From the NCBI RefSeq assembly GCF_001905885.1, contig NZ_LIYH01000002.1:487591-551590 (forward strand): a stretch of 64,000 bases of DNA, written 5' to 3'. Positions 18,487-28,111 of the stretch are shown in pieces; within the stretch, counting starts at the first letter, position 1, and every line of letters begins with the position of its first letter. Under the pieces are notes generated by a model that ran no database searches, had not been told where the DNA came from, and was given only the letters and a program-made list of their open reading frames with translations. Position numbers and translations under genes: made by a program. Source of the DNA: Streptomyces sp. CB03234 (GTDB lineage: Bacteria; Actinomycetota; Actinomycetes; Streptomycetales; Streptomycetaceae).

Positions 18487-19679
18487 CCATCCAGCCCACC
18501 GGCGCCGAGCACGTCGCCCCGGTCACCGACGACGTACCCGAGCCGGGTGCCGTCACCGTCGTCATCCCCACCTTCAACGAGTCCGCCAACGTACGGGAGC
18601 TGCTGCGCCGCATCGCCGCGACGGTGCCCGACCGCCTCCCGTGCGAGATCGTCTTCGTCGACGACTCCACCGACGACACCCCGGCCGTGATCGCCGACGC
18701 CGCCCGGGACTGCCCCTTCCCCGTCTCCGTCATCCACCGCGACACCCCCGACGGCGGCCTCGGCGGCGCCGTCGTCGCCGGGCTGAAGGCCGCCACCGCC
18801 GACTGGATCGTCGTGATGGACGCCGACCTCCAGCACCCGCCCGCCCTCGTCCCCGACCTCGTCGCCACCGGCGAGAAGGAGGACGCCGACCTCGTCGTCG
18901 CCAGCCGCTACCTGCCCGGCGGCAGCCGCGCCGGACTCGCCGGCGGCTACCGCGTCGCCGTCTCGCGCGGCGCGACCTGGCTCGCCAAGGCGCTCTTCCC
19001 ACGCGCCCTCGGCGGCATCAGCGACCCGATGAGCGGCTTCTTCGCCATCCGGCGCGCCACCCTCACCACCGACACCCTCACCACCGACACCCTCAAGCCC
19101 CTCGGCTACAAGATCCTCATGGAGCTGGCCGTACGGTGCCGTCCGGCCCGGGTCGCCGAGGTGCCGTTCGTCTTCGAGGAACGGTTCGCCGGCGAGTCCA
19201 AGTCCACGGCCAGGGAAGGCGTGCGGTTCCTCCGCCACCTCGTCGAGCTGCGCACCGCGTCCCCGCTCGCCCGCATGGTCGCCTTCGGGCTGATCGGCCT
19301 CACCGGCTTCGTACCGAACCTCGCCGCCCTGTACGTGCTCACCGGCGCCGGGCTGCACTACCTGCCCGGCGAGATCCTCGCCAACCAGCTCGGCGTCGCC
19401 TGGAACTTCCTCCTCATCGAGGTGCTGCTCTTCCGCGACCGCCGCCACCACCGGCACTGGGCCGACCGCGTGGGGCGCTTCGCGCTCCTCGCCAACGCCG
19501 ACCTCGTCCTGCGCATACCACTGATCGCCCTGTTCGTCGGGCAGCTCCACATGGCGGTGCTGCCCGCCACCGCCCTCGCGCTGCTCACCACGTTCGTCCT
19601 GCGCTTCGCCGGCACCGAGGCGCTGGTCTACCTGCCCCGCAGAGCGCGTCCGGCCCGCACAGGAAGGAACCTCCGGTGA
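18483..19679 (+). CDS. Polyprenol-phosphate glycosyltransferase fused to GtrA-like domain
   Basis: 398 residues. The likely start is TTG at 18483 overlapping the previous stop, with CGGAGG upstream. The N-terminal two-thirds is a DPM1/GtrB-type GT2 domain: VTVVIPTFNESANV, VFVDDSTDDTP, VVMDADLQHPP and DPMSGFFAIRR. The C-terminal 130 residues form four membrane helices of the GtrA type, used for flipping or anchoring lipid-linked sugars. It should make a polyprenyl-phosphate sugar for the preceding GT39-like enzyme. A perfect 15-bp tandem duplication inside it (19065-19094) duplicates the residues TTDTL and looks recent. Confidence 0.88.
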   Translation: MTIQPTGAEHVAPVTDDVPEPGAVTVVIPTFNESANVRELLRRIAATVPDRLPCEIVFVDDSTDDTPAVIADAARDCPFPVSVIHRDTPDGGLGGAVVAGLKAATADWIVVMDADLQHPPALVPDLVATGEKEDADLVVASRYLPGGSRAGLAGGYRVAVSRGATWLAKALFPRALGGISDPMSGFFAIRRATLTTDTLTTDTLKPLGYKILMELAVRCRPARVAEVPFVFEERFAGESKSTAREGVRFLRHLVELRTASPLARMVAFGLIGLTGFVPNLAALYVLTGAGLHYLPGEILANQLGVAWNFLLIEVLLFRDRRHHRHWADRVGRFALLANADLVLRIPLIALFVGQLHMAVLPATALALLTTFVLRFAGTEALVYLPRRARPARTGRNLR

Positions 19680-22135
19680 AACCGACCCCTCGACGAAGGC
19701 GAGGAGCGGCCCTGTTCGCCATCGGCGCCATGACCTCCGGCCTCCTCCTGGCCGCCCAGCCCCCGGCGGCCGCCGGGATCAACCTCATCAAGAACCCCGG
19801 CTTCGAAACCCCGGGCACGGACCACACCGGCATGCCCGAATGCTGGTCCACGTCCGGCTGGGGGAACAACGACTTCACCTTCACCACCACCACCGACGCC
19901 CACACCGGCACCAGCGCCATGAAGGTCGAGCTGACCCGCCGCGTCGACGGCGACCGCAAGGCCCTGATCACCGAGTCCAACGCCTGCGCCCCGGCCGTCG
20001 CCGCCGAGCGGCAGTACGACCTGTCCCTCTGGTACAAGTCGACGACCCCGGACACGGCCATCACCCTCTTCCGGCACGACACGACCGCCGGCTGGCAGTA
20101 CTGGACCGACCTCAAGACCCTCCCGCTCGCCGCCTCCTACACCCGCGCCGAGGTGCGCACGCCCGTCGTGCCGCCCGGCACCGACAAGATCGCCTGGGGC
20201 GTGTCCGTCTTCGGCACCGGCAGCGTCACCACCGACGACTACGTGATGGAGGAGGTCACCCCGCCCGCGCCCGACCCGGTCTGCACCGGCACCGCCGAGG
20301 AGTGCGCCAAGGGCAAGTGGGAGGTCCTGGCCACCAAGAACCCGGTCCGCTCCATGCACTCCGTCGTCCTCCACAACGGCAAGGTGCTGCTGATCGCCGG
20401 CTCCGGCAACGACCCGGAGATGTTCAGGGCCGGCACCTTCACCTCCGCCGTGTACGACCCGGTGAACGGTTCCTTCAAGACCATCCCCACCCCCGTCGAC
20501 ATGTTCTGCGCCGGCCATGTGCAGCTCTCCGACGGCCGGGTGCTGGTGATGAGCGGCAACAAGGGCTACCCGTCCGCCGACGGCAAGATCGGCTACCAGG
20601 GCCTGAAGGACTCGTACATCTTCGACCCCGCCACCGAGTCGTACGTGAAGACCAACGACATGCACGACGGGCACTGGTACCCGTCGGCGACGATCCTCGG
20701 CAATGGTGACGTCATCTCCTTCGGCGGCCTGAAGGAGGACTCCACCGGCAATGTGACGGCGGAGAAGTTCTCGGCCGTACAGAACAAGTGGCTACCGGTC
20801 AACGAGGTCAAGCAGACCTGGTCGTACTGGGGCCTGTACCCGTCGATGATCCTGATGCAGGACGGGCGGCTGTTCTACTCCGGCAGCCACACCTTCGGCA
20901 ATGGCACCCCGGGCACCGGCGCCTCGATCTACGACTACGACAAGAACACCATCACCGACGTCCCCGGCCTGAGGAACAAGGACGAGCGCGACGAGTCCGC
21001 GAGCGTCCTGCTGCCGCCCGCCCAGGACCAGCGGGTGCTGACCATCGGCGGCGGCAACAACGAGCGCAACCCCGCCGCCAACCGCCTCACCGACATCATC
21101 GACCTCAAGCAGCCCAACCCGGGTTACGTGGCCGGGCCGCCGATCCCGCACGGCCTGGTCGACCAGGGCCAGGGCAAGCGCCCGCAGACCGGCGACGAGG
21201 GGAAGATGTACGTGTCGGCGGTGCTGCTGCCCGACGGCAAGGTCCTGGAGACCGGCGGCGCGCTGCACGACCGGGCCGACCCGGTGTTCGAGGCGTCGAT
21301 CTTCGACCCGGCCACCGACACGTACCAGGCGGGCATGGCCGCCGACCCGGTGCCGCGCGGGTACCACTCGTCGGCGTTCCTGCTGCCCGACGGCCGGGTG
21401 ATGGCGGTCGGCGACAACCCCGGCAACGGCTCGTACAACCACGACGTGTCGATCTACACGCCCCCGTACCTGCTGAAGGGCGCGCGCCCGCAGATCACCT
21501 CGGTGATCGACAGCCGGTGGAACTACGGCGACACCCAGCGGATCACGGTGGACCGTCCGATCGCCAAGGCGGAGCTGATCCGCCCGGCGGCCGTCACCCA
21601 CTCCTCCGACCCCAACCAGCGGTTCGTGGACCTGCCGCTGTCCGTCATCGACGACCGTACGGTCGACCTGAACGTCACCGGCAACCCGAACCTCGCCCCG
21701 CCCGGCTGGTACATGCTCTTCGCGGTCGACGCGAACGGCATCCCGTCCATCGCCCAGTGGGTGCACCTGGGCGGACCGGCGGCGATGGCGGCGGAGGCGG
21801 AGAGGTCGGCGCACGTCCACGACTTCGCCGGCGATCTCGCCGCCACCCCCAAGAAGCCGCTGAAGAAGCGGGACGCGGCGCCGGTCAGCCCCCGGATCGC
21901 CGGGTGCGACCGGCACTACGGCACGGCCGGGGTGTGCGTACCGACGGTGTTCCCGCGGTCGGTGAAGGCGACGACGAAGGCCCGCTGCGACTGGCTGGCG
22001 GTCCACGACTACGGCCGCCTGAAGGTCAACGGCAAGGACGACCCGCTGCGGCTCGACCCGAACCGGGACGGCGTGGCCTGCGGAAAGGGGGACACGCCCG
22101 TCAGGGGCGGCGCTCCAGCGAAAGCCCGCCCCTGA
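19676..22135 (+). CDS. Secreted copper-radical oxidase (galactose/glyoxal oxidase-like) with CBM and Excalibur domains
   Basis: 819 residues from a GTG at 19676 that overlaps the upstream stop. Order: signal peptide (1-36, ending QPPAAAG); jelly-roll carbohydrate-binding-like domain opening NLIKNPGFE (about 38-190); kelch propeller; DUF1929 C-terminal domain; and an Excalibur calcium motif DPNRDGVACGK at the end. The copper-radical ligands are all visible: the cysteine in VDMFCAGHVQL and tyrosine in GHWYPSAT (the crosslinked pair), Tyr-His in RGYHSSAF, and the histidine in IAQWVHLGG. Streptomyces GlxA is an oxidase of this family acting with a GT2 synthase on a surface glycan. Here the oxidase closes a glycosyltransferase operon, so oxidation of that operon's product is plausible. 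Its tail overlaps the convergent TetR gene by 35 bp. Confidence 0.9.
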   Translation: MKPTPRRRRGAALFAIGAMTSGLLLAAQPPAAAGINLIKNPGFETPGTDHTGMPECWSTSGWGNNDFTFTTTTDAHTGTSAMKVELTRRVDGDRKALITESNACAPAVAAERQYDLSLWYKSTTPDTAITLFRHDTTAGWQYWTDLKTLPLAASYTRAEVRTPVVPPGTDKIAWGVSVFGTGSVTTDDYVMEEVTPPAPDPVCTGTAEECAKGKWEVLATKNPVRSMHSVVLHNGKVLLIAGSGNDPEMFRAGTFTSAVYDPVNGSFKTIPTPVDMFCAGHVQLSDGRVLVMSGNKGYPSADGKIGYQGLKDSYIFDPATESYVKTNDMHDGHWYPSATILGNGDVISFGGLKEDSTGNVTAEKFSAVQNKWLPVNEVKQTWSYWGLYPSMILMQDGRLFYSGSHTFGNGTPGTGASIYDYDKNTITDVPGLRNKDERDESASVLLPPAQDQRVLTIGGGNNERNPAANRLTDIIDLKQPNPGYVAGPPIPHGLVDQGQGKRPQTGDEGKMYVSAVLLPDGKVLETGGALHDRADPVFEASIFDPATDTYQAGMAADPVPRGYHSSAFLLPDGRVMAVGDNPGNGSYNHDVSIYTPPYLLKGARPQITSVIDSRWNYGDTQRITVDRPIAKAELIRPAAVTHSSDPNQRFVDLPLSVIDDRTVDLNVTGNPNLAPPGWYMLFAVDANGIPSIAQWVHLGGPAAMAAEAERSAHVHDFAGDLAATPKKPLKKRDAAPVSPRIAGCDRHYGTAGVCVPTVFPRSVKATTKARCDWLAVHDYGRLKVNGKDDPLRLDPNRDGVACGKGDTPVRGGAPAKARP

Positions 22136-22691
22136 GCGTGTCGAGGGCGCGGTTCACGAGCGCGACCAGGTCGTCCTGCTGGTCGCGCTCGGCCCAGTGG
22201 ACCAGTGCCTCGCGCAGCGCACCCGTCACGGCGGCGGTGAAGACCCGTACCTCCAGGTCGTCCGCCGCCCGGCCGGTGCGGTCCGCCATCACGCGCGACA
22301 GCATCTGGGAGGTCTCGGCCATCGTCTCGGTCATCCGGGCGCGTACGGCCGGGACCTCCACCAACAGCCGGGCGCGCTGCCGCGTCTCCTCCGGCTCGTG
22401 CTCCAGGAAGGCGGCCACGGTCCGGGTGATGACACTGCGGAGGGACTCCAGCGGGTCCTCGCCGGCGGGCCGCCCGCGCAGCGCCGCCTCCATGACCGGG
22501 TCGTACTCGTCGGTGAGGACGATGTCCTCCTTGGCCGGGAAGTACCGGAAGACGGTGCTGGGCGAGACCTCGGCCGCCTCGGCGATCTGCTCGACGGTGG
22601 TCGCCTCGTACCCCTGCTCGGCGATCAGCCGGTAGGTGGCCCGGCGGATCGCGATCCGGGTCTTGAGCTTCTTGCGCTCCCGCAGCCCCAT
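22101..22691 (-). CDS. TetR family transcriptional regulator
   Basis: 196 residues from the ATG at 22691, chosen because a GGGAG ribosome site stands 8-9 bases upstream and the helix-turn-helix starts at once (MGLRERKKLKTRIAIRRATY ... TVEQIAEAAEVSPSTVFRYFPAKEDIV). An in-frame ATG at 22772 would add 27 residues made largely of a DPL repeat; I cannot exclude it. The C-terminal ligand-binding half resembles Streptomyces regulators with a MftR-like C domain. The effector and targets are unknown. The gene converges on, and overlaps by 35 bp, the copper-radical oxidase gene. Confidence 0.85.
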   Translation of the reverse strand: MGLRERKKLKTRIAIRRATYRLIAEQGYEATTVEQIAEAAEVSPSTVFRYFPAKEDIVLTDEYDPVMEAALRGRPAGEDPLESLRSVITRTVAAFLEHEPEETRQRARLLVEVPAVRARMTETMAETSQMLSRVMADRTGRAADDLEVRVFTAAVTGALREALVHWAERDQQDDLVALVNRALDTLRGGLSLERRP

Positions 22692-22709
22692 GGGCCGGTG
22701 CTCCCGGGT

Positions 22710-22745
22710 GAGCGGATCGAGCGGATCGAGCGGGTCGAGCGGGTC
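22710..22745 (-). repeat. Four 9-bp tandem repeats at the TetR 5' end
   Basis: Four head-to-tail units of GAGCGGATC or GAGCGGGTC on the plus strand. Read in the TetR frame they would encode DPL four times. They lie just upstream of the preferred start. Confidence 0.7.
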
Positions 22746-22882
22746 GAGGAATTCGGCGGCCATGCGGCTCATTGTCGGCCATCGCCCCGCAACGGCGAAC
22801 GGCCGTGGCGCGGGGGCGCCACGGCCGTTTCCCGTCCGGGGATCCGGGTCAGGCGTACTGGGGGGTGTCCGGCGGACAGCCC

Positions 22883-23551
22883 CTAGTAGGCCACCAGCGA
22901 GATGCCGACGTAGTGGGCGACGAACGCCGCGAGCGTGAGGGAGTGGAAGACCTCGTGGAATCCGAACCACCGCGGCGACGGGTTCGGGCGCTTGAGCCCG
23001 TACACCACGCCGCCCAGGCTGTAGAGCACGCCGCCGACGATCACCAGGATCAGCACCGCGATGCCGCCCGTGCGCATGAAGTCGGGCAGGAAGAAGACGG
23101 CCGCCCAGCCCATCGCGATGTAGCACGGCGTGTACAGCCAGCGCGGGGCGCCGACCCAGAACACCCGGAACGCGATCCCCGCCACCGCGGCCGCCCAGAC
23201 CGCCCACAAGAGCACCCGCCCGGTGGAGTCGGGGAGCAGGAGCAGGGTCAGCGGGGTATAGGTGCCCGCGATGATCAGAAAGATATTGGCGTGGTCCAGC
23301 CGGCGCAGTACGGCGGTGGCGCGCGGGCCCCAGTCGCCCCGGTGGTAGAGGGCGCTCACTCCGAAGAGCAGGCAGGCTGTCACGGCGTAGATGCCGCAGG
23401 CGATCTTGCCGCGCGTCGAGTCGGCGAGCACCGTGAGGACGATGCCCGCGACGAGCGCGGCGGGGAACATGCCCGCGTGCAGCCAGCCGCGCAGCCTCGG
23501 TTTCACCGGCGGAGGTTCTATCTCGGTCACTTCGGACCTGGCTGCAGTCAT
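22883..23551 (-). CDS. Hemolysin III family membrane protein (YqfA/TrhA, PAQR-like)
   Basis: 222 residues with seven hydrophobic helices. Family signatures present are the serine-histidine pair in GVSALYHRGDW, RRLDHANIFLIIAGTYTP, and the C-terminal GFHEVFHSLTLAAFVAHY. These histidines, aspartate and serine form the metal site shared with PAQR receptors. Members are called hemolysin III but mostly act in membrane lipid or fluidity homeostasis. Divergent from the PEP carboxykinase gene across about 208 bp. Length is typical. Confidence 0.9.
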   Translation of the reverse strand: MTAARSEVTEIEPPPVKPRLRGWLHAGMFPAALVAGIVLTVLADSTRGKIACGIYAVTACLLFGVSALYHRGDWGPRATAVLRRLDHANIFLIIAGTYTPLTLLLLPDSTGRVLLWAVWAAAVAGIAFRVFWVGAPRWLYTPCYIAMGWAAVFFLPDFMRTGGIAVLILVIVGGVLYSLGGVVYGLKRPNPSPRWFGFHEVFHSLTLAAFVAHYVGISLVAY

Positions 23552-23759
23552 GCCCGGAATGCTACCGACGCCTCCGTAGGTACCAGGAGCGAGTGGCCAT
23601 GCTCACGTGAGAGGTCCTCTGGACATATGCGCACAAGGCACGGATGATCAGATGAGTGCGGTCGGCACCGGATGAGCGCCAAGAGATCCATGCAGTGAAG
23701 CATCCGGGTCGCAGCCCCCACGGGGCAGACAACCCAAAACCCCTCAACAAGGAGCAATC
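23552..23759. promoter_or_regulatory. Divergent promoter region, hemolysin III / PEP carboxykinase
   Basis: A 208-bp gap that must hold both promoters. A clear AAGGAG ribosome site (ending near 23753) serves the carboxykinase. I could not pick out a confident -10/-35 pair or operator. Confidence 0.4.
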
Positions 23760-25586
23760 GTGGCGCGCGGTAATGCGGCTCCCACCACCGTCCCCACCAA
23801 CCACCAGGAGCTGATCTCCTGGGTCGACGAGATCGCAAGCATCACGCAGCCGGACAACGTCGTCTGGTGTGACGGTTCAGAGGCCGAGTACGAGCGCCTG
23901 TGCGGGGAGCTCGTCGCCAAGGGCACGTTCCGCAAGCTCGACGCCATCAAGCGTCCGAACTCGTACTACGCCGCGTCCGACCCGACGGACGTCGCACGCG
24001 TGGAGGACCGCACCTTCATCTGCTCCGAGAAGGAGGAGGACGCGGGCCCGACCAACCACTGGAAGGCCCCGGCGGAGATGAAGGAGATCTTCGCGGGCGA
24101 CAAGGGGATCTTCCGCGGCTCCATGAAGGGCCGCACCATGTACGTCGTGCCCTTCTGCATGGGCCCCCTCGGCTCGCCGCTCTCCGCCATCGGCGTCGAG
24201 ATCACCGACTCCGCGTACGTCGCCGTCTCCATGCGCACCATGACCCGCATGGGCCAGGCGGTCCTCGACGAGCTCGGCACCGACGGCTTCTTCGTGAAAG
24301 CCGTCCACACCCTCGGCGCCCCCCTCGCCGAAGGCGAGCAGGACGTCCCGTGGCCCTGCAACTCCACCAAGTACATCTCGCACTTCCCCGAGAGCCGCGA
24401 GATCTGGTCGTACGGCTCCGGCTACGGCGGCAACGCCCTCCTCGGCAAGAAGTGCTACGCCCTGCGCATCGCGTCCGTCATGGCCCGCGACGAGGGCTGG
24501 CTCGCCGAGCACATGCTGATCCTCAAGCTCACCCCGCCGCAGGGCGAGCCCAAGTACGTCGCCGCCGCCTTCCCGTCCGCGTGCGGCAAGACCAACCTCG
24601 CGATGCTGGAGCCCACGATCTCCGGCTGGACCGTCGAGACGATCGGCGACGACATCGCGTGGATGCGGTTCGGCGAGGACGGCCGGCTGTACGCGATCAA
24701 CCCCGAGGCGGGCTTCTTCGGCGTCGCGCCCGGCACCGGCGAGCACACCAACGCCAACGCCATGAAGACCCTGTGGGGCAACGCCGTCTTCACCAACGTC
24801 GCGCTCACCGACGACAACGACGTGTGGTGGGAGGGCATGACCGAGACGGCCCCGGCGCACCTCACGGACTGGAAGGGCAACGACTGGACGCCGGACTCCG
24901 ACACCCCGGCCGCCCACCCCAACGCCCGCTTCACCGTCCCCGCCTCGCAGTGCCCGATCATCGCGCCCGAGTGGGAGGACCCCAAGGGCGTGCCGATCTC
25001 GGCGATCCTGTTCGGCGGCCGCCGCGCCACCGCCGTCCCGCTGGTCACCGAGTCCTTCGACTGGAACCACGGCGTCTTCCTCGGCGCGAACGTGGCGAGC
25101 GAGAAGACCGCCGCCGCCGAGGGCAAGGTCGGCGAGCTGCGCCGCGACCCGTTCGCCATGCTGCCGTTCTGCGGCTACAACATGGGCGACTACATGGCCC
25201 ACTGGATCAAGGTCGGCAAGAACGCCGCCGACCGGTCCAAGCTGCCGAAGATCTACTACGTCAACTGGTTCCGCAAGAACGACGCGGGCAAGTTCGTCTG
25301 GCCCGGCTTCGGTGAGAACAGCCGCGTGCTCAAGTGGATCGTCGAGCGCCTGGACGGCAAGGCCGAGGGCGTCGAGACGCCGATCGGCATCCTGCCGACG
25401 CGCGGGGCCCTCGACACGGACGGGCTCGACCTGCCGGAGGAGGACCTCGACTTCCTGCTGAAGGTCGACACCGAGGTCTGGCGCGAGGAGGCCGCCCTGA
25501 TCCCCGAGCACCTCAACACCTTCGGCGACCACACGCCGAAGGAACTGTGGGACGAGTACCGCTCGCTGGTCGCCCGCCTGGGCTGA
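23760..25586 (+). CDS. pckG: Phosphoenolpyruvate carboxykinase (GTP)
   Basis: 608 residues from a GTG at 23760, the usual length for the GTP-dependent enzyme. Key motifs are the P-loop [14 protein letters not shown], the kinase-2 metal motif IGDDIAWM, and the substrate region [21 protein letters not shown], including the reactive P-loop cysteine. It interconverts oxaloacetate and phosphoenolpyruvate with GTP/GDP and is the gluconeogenic entry point in actinobacteria. It stands alone, with a strong hairpin about 80 bp downstream. Confidence 0.97.
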   Translation: MARGNAAPTTVPTNHQELISWVDEIASITQPDNVVWCDGSEAEYERLCGELVAKGTFRKLDAIKRPNSYYAASDPTDVARVEDRTFICSEKEEDAGPTNHWKAPAEMKEIFAGDKGIFRGSMKGRTMYVVPFCMGPLGSPLSAIGVEITDSAYVAVSMRTMTRMGQAVLDELGTDGFFVKAVHTLGAPLAEGEQDVPWPCNSTKYISHFPESREIWSYGSGYGGNALLGKKCYALRIASVMARDEGWLAEHMLILKLTPPQGEPKYVAAAFPSACGKTNLAMLEPTISGWTVETIGDDIAWMRFGEDGRLYAINPEAGFFGVAPGTGEHTNANAMKTLWGNAVFTNVALTDDNDVWWEGMTETAPAHLTDWKGNDWTPDSDTPAAHPNARFTVPASQCPIIAPEWEDPKGVPISAILFGGRRATAVPLVTESFDWNHGVFLGANVASEKTAAAEGKVGELRRDPFAMLPFCGYNMGDYMAHWIKVGKNAADRSKLPKIYYVNWFRKNDAGKFVWPGFGENSRVLKWIVERLDGKAEGVETPIGILPTRGALDTDGLDLPEEDLDFLLKVDTEVWREEAALIPEHLNTFGDHTPKELWDEYRSLVARLG

Positions 25587-25663
25587 CCCGGAAGACTTCG
25601 CGGCGGGTCAGCCTGCATCCGCCCTGACCTGTGGGTTCACGAATGACCCGCCGCGATGCGATC

Positions 25664-25695
25664 GGCCCCCGGAGTCCCCTCAGGCTCCGGGGGCC
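25664..25695 (+). terminator. Intrinsic-type terminator after pckG
   Basis: Perfect 11-bp arms GGCCCCCGGAG (25664-25674) and CTCCGGGGGCC (25685-25695) around a 10-base loop, 78 bp past the pckG stop. There is no U-tract. Confidence 0.75.
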
Positions 25696-25812
25696 GAACT
25701 TTCCCACGCCCGGTTTTCGAACCCTTGTGCACAAGCTGTGCACGGCAGTTACATTTCCCCCACGTGTCCCTCTCCTCACGGAGGGGGCCAATCATGCCTG
25801 TGGGGGGCTCAG

Positions 25813-27579
25813 TTGAGTACATCCGTACGATCCGTACGATCCGTACGTTCGCGACGACGCGTCACATCCACGCTCGTCGCCCTCTCGCTCACGCTCGGCA
25901 CGGGAGGCCTGGTCGCGGCCGCCGCACCTGCCGCGTACGCCGCCGACGCGAGCGAGGTCGTCGCCAAGCTGCCGATCTCCTCGTACTCCGCGATGGTCGT
26001 CGACTCCGCGCGTGAGCGCGTGTACATCGCGGACAAGCGGTCCTACTACTACAACGACAAGGGCCAGGTCCTCGTCTACAACTTCCAGGGTCAGCAGATC
26101 GCAACCCTGACCGGCGCGAGCCCGGTCACCGGACTCGCGCTGAGCACCGACGGCACGACCCTGTACGCCGGCGAGCGCGAGTCCATCGCCACGTACGACA
26201 CCGCCACGCTCCAGCTGACCGGCCGGACCCCGGCGTACAGCGACACGTGCGGGCGGGAACTCGCCTTCTCGGGCGGCAAGCAGTGGCACACCAGGGGGAA
26301 CGCCCAGTACGAGTCCGAGTGCGCGTACGCCGTTCACGGACTCGACTTCGTCAGCGGCGGCGCCTACAACGTCACCGCCTGGAACATCACTGGCCGGATG
26401 CTGCTGGAGACCGGCGCGGGCGCCGAGAACCGTCTGTTCATGGGCCAGGTCAAGAACGAGAAGGCCACCGACCCCGCCCTGACGTCCTTCGACACCAGCG
26501 GCGCCACTCCCGTACGGGGCGACGCCCGCCGTTTCGCGGACGCCGAGGGCAAAGGCGGCCTGGACCTGAAGGACCTGGCCGTCAGCGCGGACGGCAAGCG
26601 CCTCGCGGTCGCGGACGCCGCCCACGGCACCCGGCTGCTGAACTCCGGTGACCTGTCCGACGCCCCGGCCCCGTACCAGCCGCTGCCCGAAGGGGCGGTC
26701 GCCTCCGGGGTCGCCTTCAGCGGCGACGGGAAGTACGTCGCGCGCGGTGCCTCGGCCACCGGCTCCACGCCCGACCTGCTGATCCAGCCCGCCGACCCGG
26801 CGAACGGCACCACGGCGCTGGAATTCGCCTACGAGGGCGAGCTCGACGGCAACCGGGTCGTCCCGCGGGGCCTTGAGTGGTCCGCGGACGGCTCCCGGCT
26901 CTTCGCGCTCACCACCAACGCGCCCGGCAACGCCTTCTGGCTGCACATCATCCAGCCGCCGGCCGCCCAGTACGACTCCCGCTTCACCGGCGGGCTCACC
27001 TCCACCCCCGGCCAGGCCGTCGTCGGCGAGCCGGTCGGCATCCGGGGCCGCCTGGAGCTGGACGGGCCCGCGCCCACCGAGCCGGTCAAGGTGACGGCCG
27101 TACGCACCGACGCGGACGGCACGCGCAAGACCGCCCCCGCCGAGGTGGCAGCCGACGGGACGTTCACCGTGCTCGACGTACCCGCGCGGGTGGGGGAGGC
27201 GACGTACACGCTGTCCTTCCTCGGCGACCTGACGCACCGCCCGGCCGAGGACGTCAGCCTGACCGTGTCCGTGGCCAAGGCCCCGAGCGCGATCACGCTC
27301 ACCGCGCCCGCCGAGGCGTCCAAGAGCGCGGGCCTGGAGATCACCGGCACGTTCACCGCGCAGGGGCCCGCGCTGCCCGCCGGGATCGCGCTCGCGGTCC
27401 AGCGCGCCGACCGGCTCGGCACCGGCACGCTCACCTCGGTGGCGGTCGCGGCGGACGGCACGTTCCGGATCAACGACCTGCCGCGGACGCGGGGTTCGGT
27501 CACGTACACCGTCAGCTACGCGGGCGACGACGTCCACGCGGCGTCGAGCGCCGAGGCGACGGTGTGGGTACGCCGCTGA
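25813..27579 (+). CDS. Secreted beta-propeller protein with C-terminal Ig-like domains
   Basis: About 588 residues from a TTG at 25813, preceded by GGGGGG; earlier in-frame codons do not resemble a leader. A basic N-terminus (SVRSVRSVRSRRR, from a 9-bp DNA repeat) precedes a hydrophobic signal segment ending AAYAADA. The body has repeated propeller-like strands (VYIADKRSYYYNDKGQVLVY, GLALSTDGTTLYAGE, DLAVSADGKRLAVAD, GVAFSGDGKYVARG). Two Ig-like/bacterial repeat modules fill residues about 395-588. No catalytic motif is seen. A role as an extracellular binding or adhesion protein is possible but unproven. Confidence 0.8.
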   Translation: MSTSVRSVRSVRSRRRVTSTLVALSLTLGTGGLVAAAAPAAYAADASEVVAKLPISSYSAMVVDSARERVYIADKRSYYYNDKGQVLVYNFQGQQIATLTGASPVTGLALSTDGTTLYAGERESIATYDTATLQLTGRTPAYSDTCGRELAFSGGKQWHTRGNAQYESECAYAVHGLDFVSGGAYNVTAWNITGRMLLETGAGAENRLFMGQVKNEKATDPALTSFDTSGATPVRGDARRFADAEGKGGLDLKDLAVSADGKRLAVADAAHGTRLLNSGDLSDAPAPYQPLPEGAVASGVAFSGDGKYVARGASATGSTPDLLIQPADPANGTTALEFAYEGELDGNRVVPRGLEWSADGSRLFALTTNAPGNAFWLHIIQPPAAQYDSRFTGGLTSTPGQAVVGEPVGIRGRLELDGPAPTEPVKVTAVRTDADGTRKTAPAEVAADGTFTVLDVPARVGEATYTLSFLGDLTHRPAEDVSLTVSVAKAPSAITLTAPAEASKSAGLEITGTFTAQGPALPAGIALAVQRADRLGTGTLTSVAVAADGTFRINDLPRTRGSVTYTVSYAGDDVHAASSAEATVWVRR

Positions 27580-27605
27580 CGCGGCCGAAGTAGTGGCAAC
27601 CCGGC

Positions 27606-27626
27606 CCGCGCCCTCCCCGGGCGCGG
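27606..27626. terminator. Shared hairpin between convergent genes
   Basis: Arms CCGCGCCC (27606-27613) and GGGCGCGG (27619-27626) with a 5-base loop, between the propeller gene and the convergent small gene. It could serve both directions. Confidence 0.6.
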
Positions 27627-27636
27627 ACCGGGGCCG

Positions 27637-28029
27637 TCAGAGGGCGCCGACCGGGCTGAACTGCTCCAGTGCGGCGGTGTGCGCGTCCATGCGCTCGGCG
27701 GAGAGGATCGCGGCGGCCGTGTCGGCCCGGGAAGCGGCGACGACCAGGGCGCGGCCCGCGAGGGCGTGCGCGCGGCGGTGCAGGGCCGCCGGGTCGGCGC
27801 CGGTCAGGCCCGCGTGCCGGGCGGGCGGGGCGCCGCGCAGCCGGGCGACCTGCTGGGCGATGCGCTCCGCCGCCGCGTCGTCGCCGAGCTCGTCGGTGAC
27901 GGCGAGCAGGGCGGCGAGGTGCCCGGCGAGCTGGATGTCCAGCTCCTCCTCGCGCGAACGGTGCGGGATGCGGTCCTGGGCGTCGTCGGCCATCCGGTGG
28001 ACCGACTTGGTGCGGATCGGTTCGTACAT
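27637..28029 (-). CDS. Small helical protein of unknown function
   Basis: 130 residues from an ATG at 28029 with a GGAGG ribosome site about 10 bases upstream. Predicted all-alpha, with an acidic N-terminal stretch (SREEELDIQLAGHLAALLAV) and an Ala-rich C-terminal half. No signal peptide, membrane segment or known motif. Not recognised. The intact frame, ribosome site and codon bias support a real gene. It lies 82 bp downstream of the alanine aminotransferase gene on the same strand. Confidence 0.7.
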   Translation of the reverse strand: MYEPIRTKSVHRMADDAQDRIPHRSREEELDIQLAGHLAALLAVTDELGDDAAAERIAQQVARLRGAPPARHAGLTGADPAALHRRAHALAGRALVVAASRADTAAAILSAERMDAHTAALEQFSPVGAL

Positions 28030-28111
28030 GGTGGACGGCCTCCTGCTCGGTGACAGGAGACCATCCTACCTTGGATTCTGTCTAAAGTTGAGCTGACTCC
28101 ATGTACGGGGG

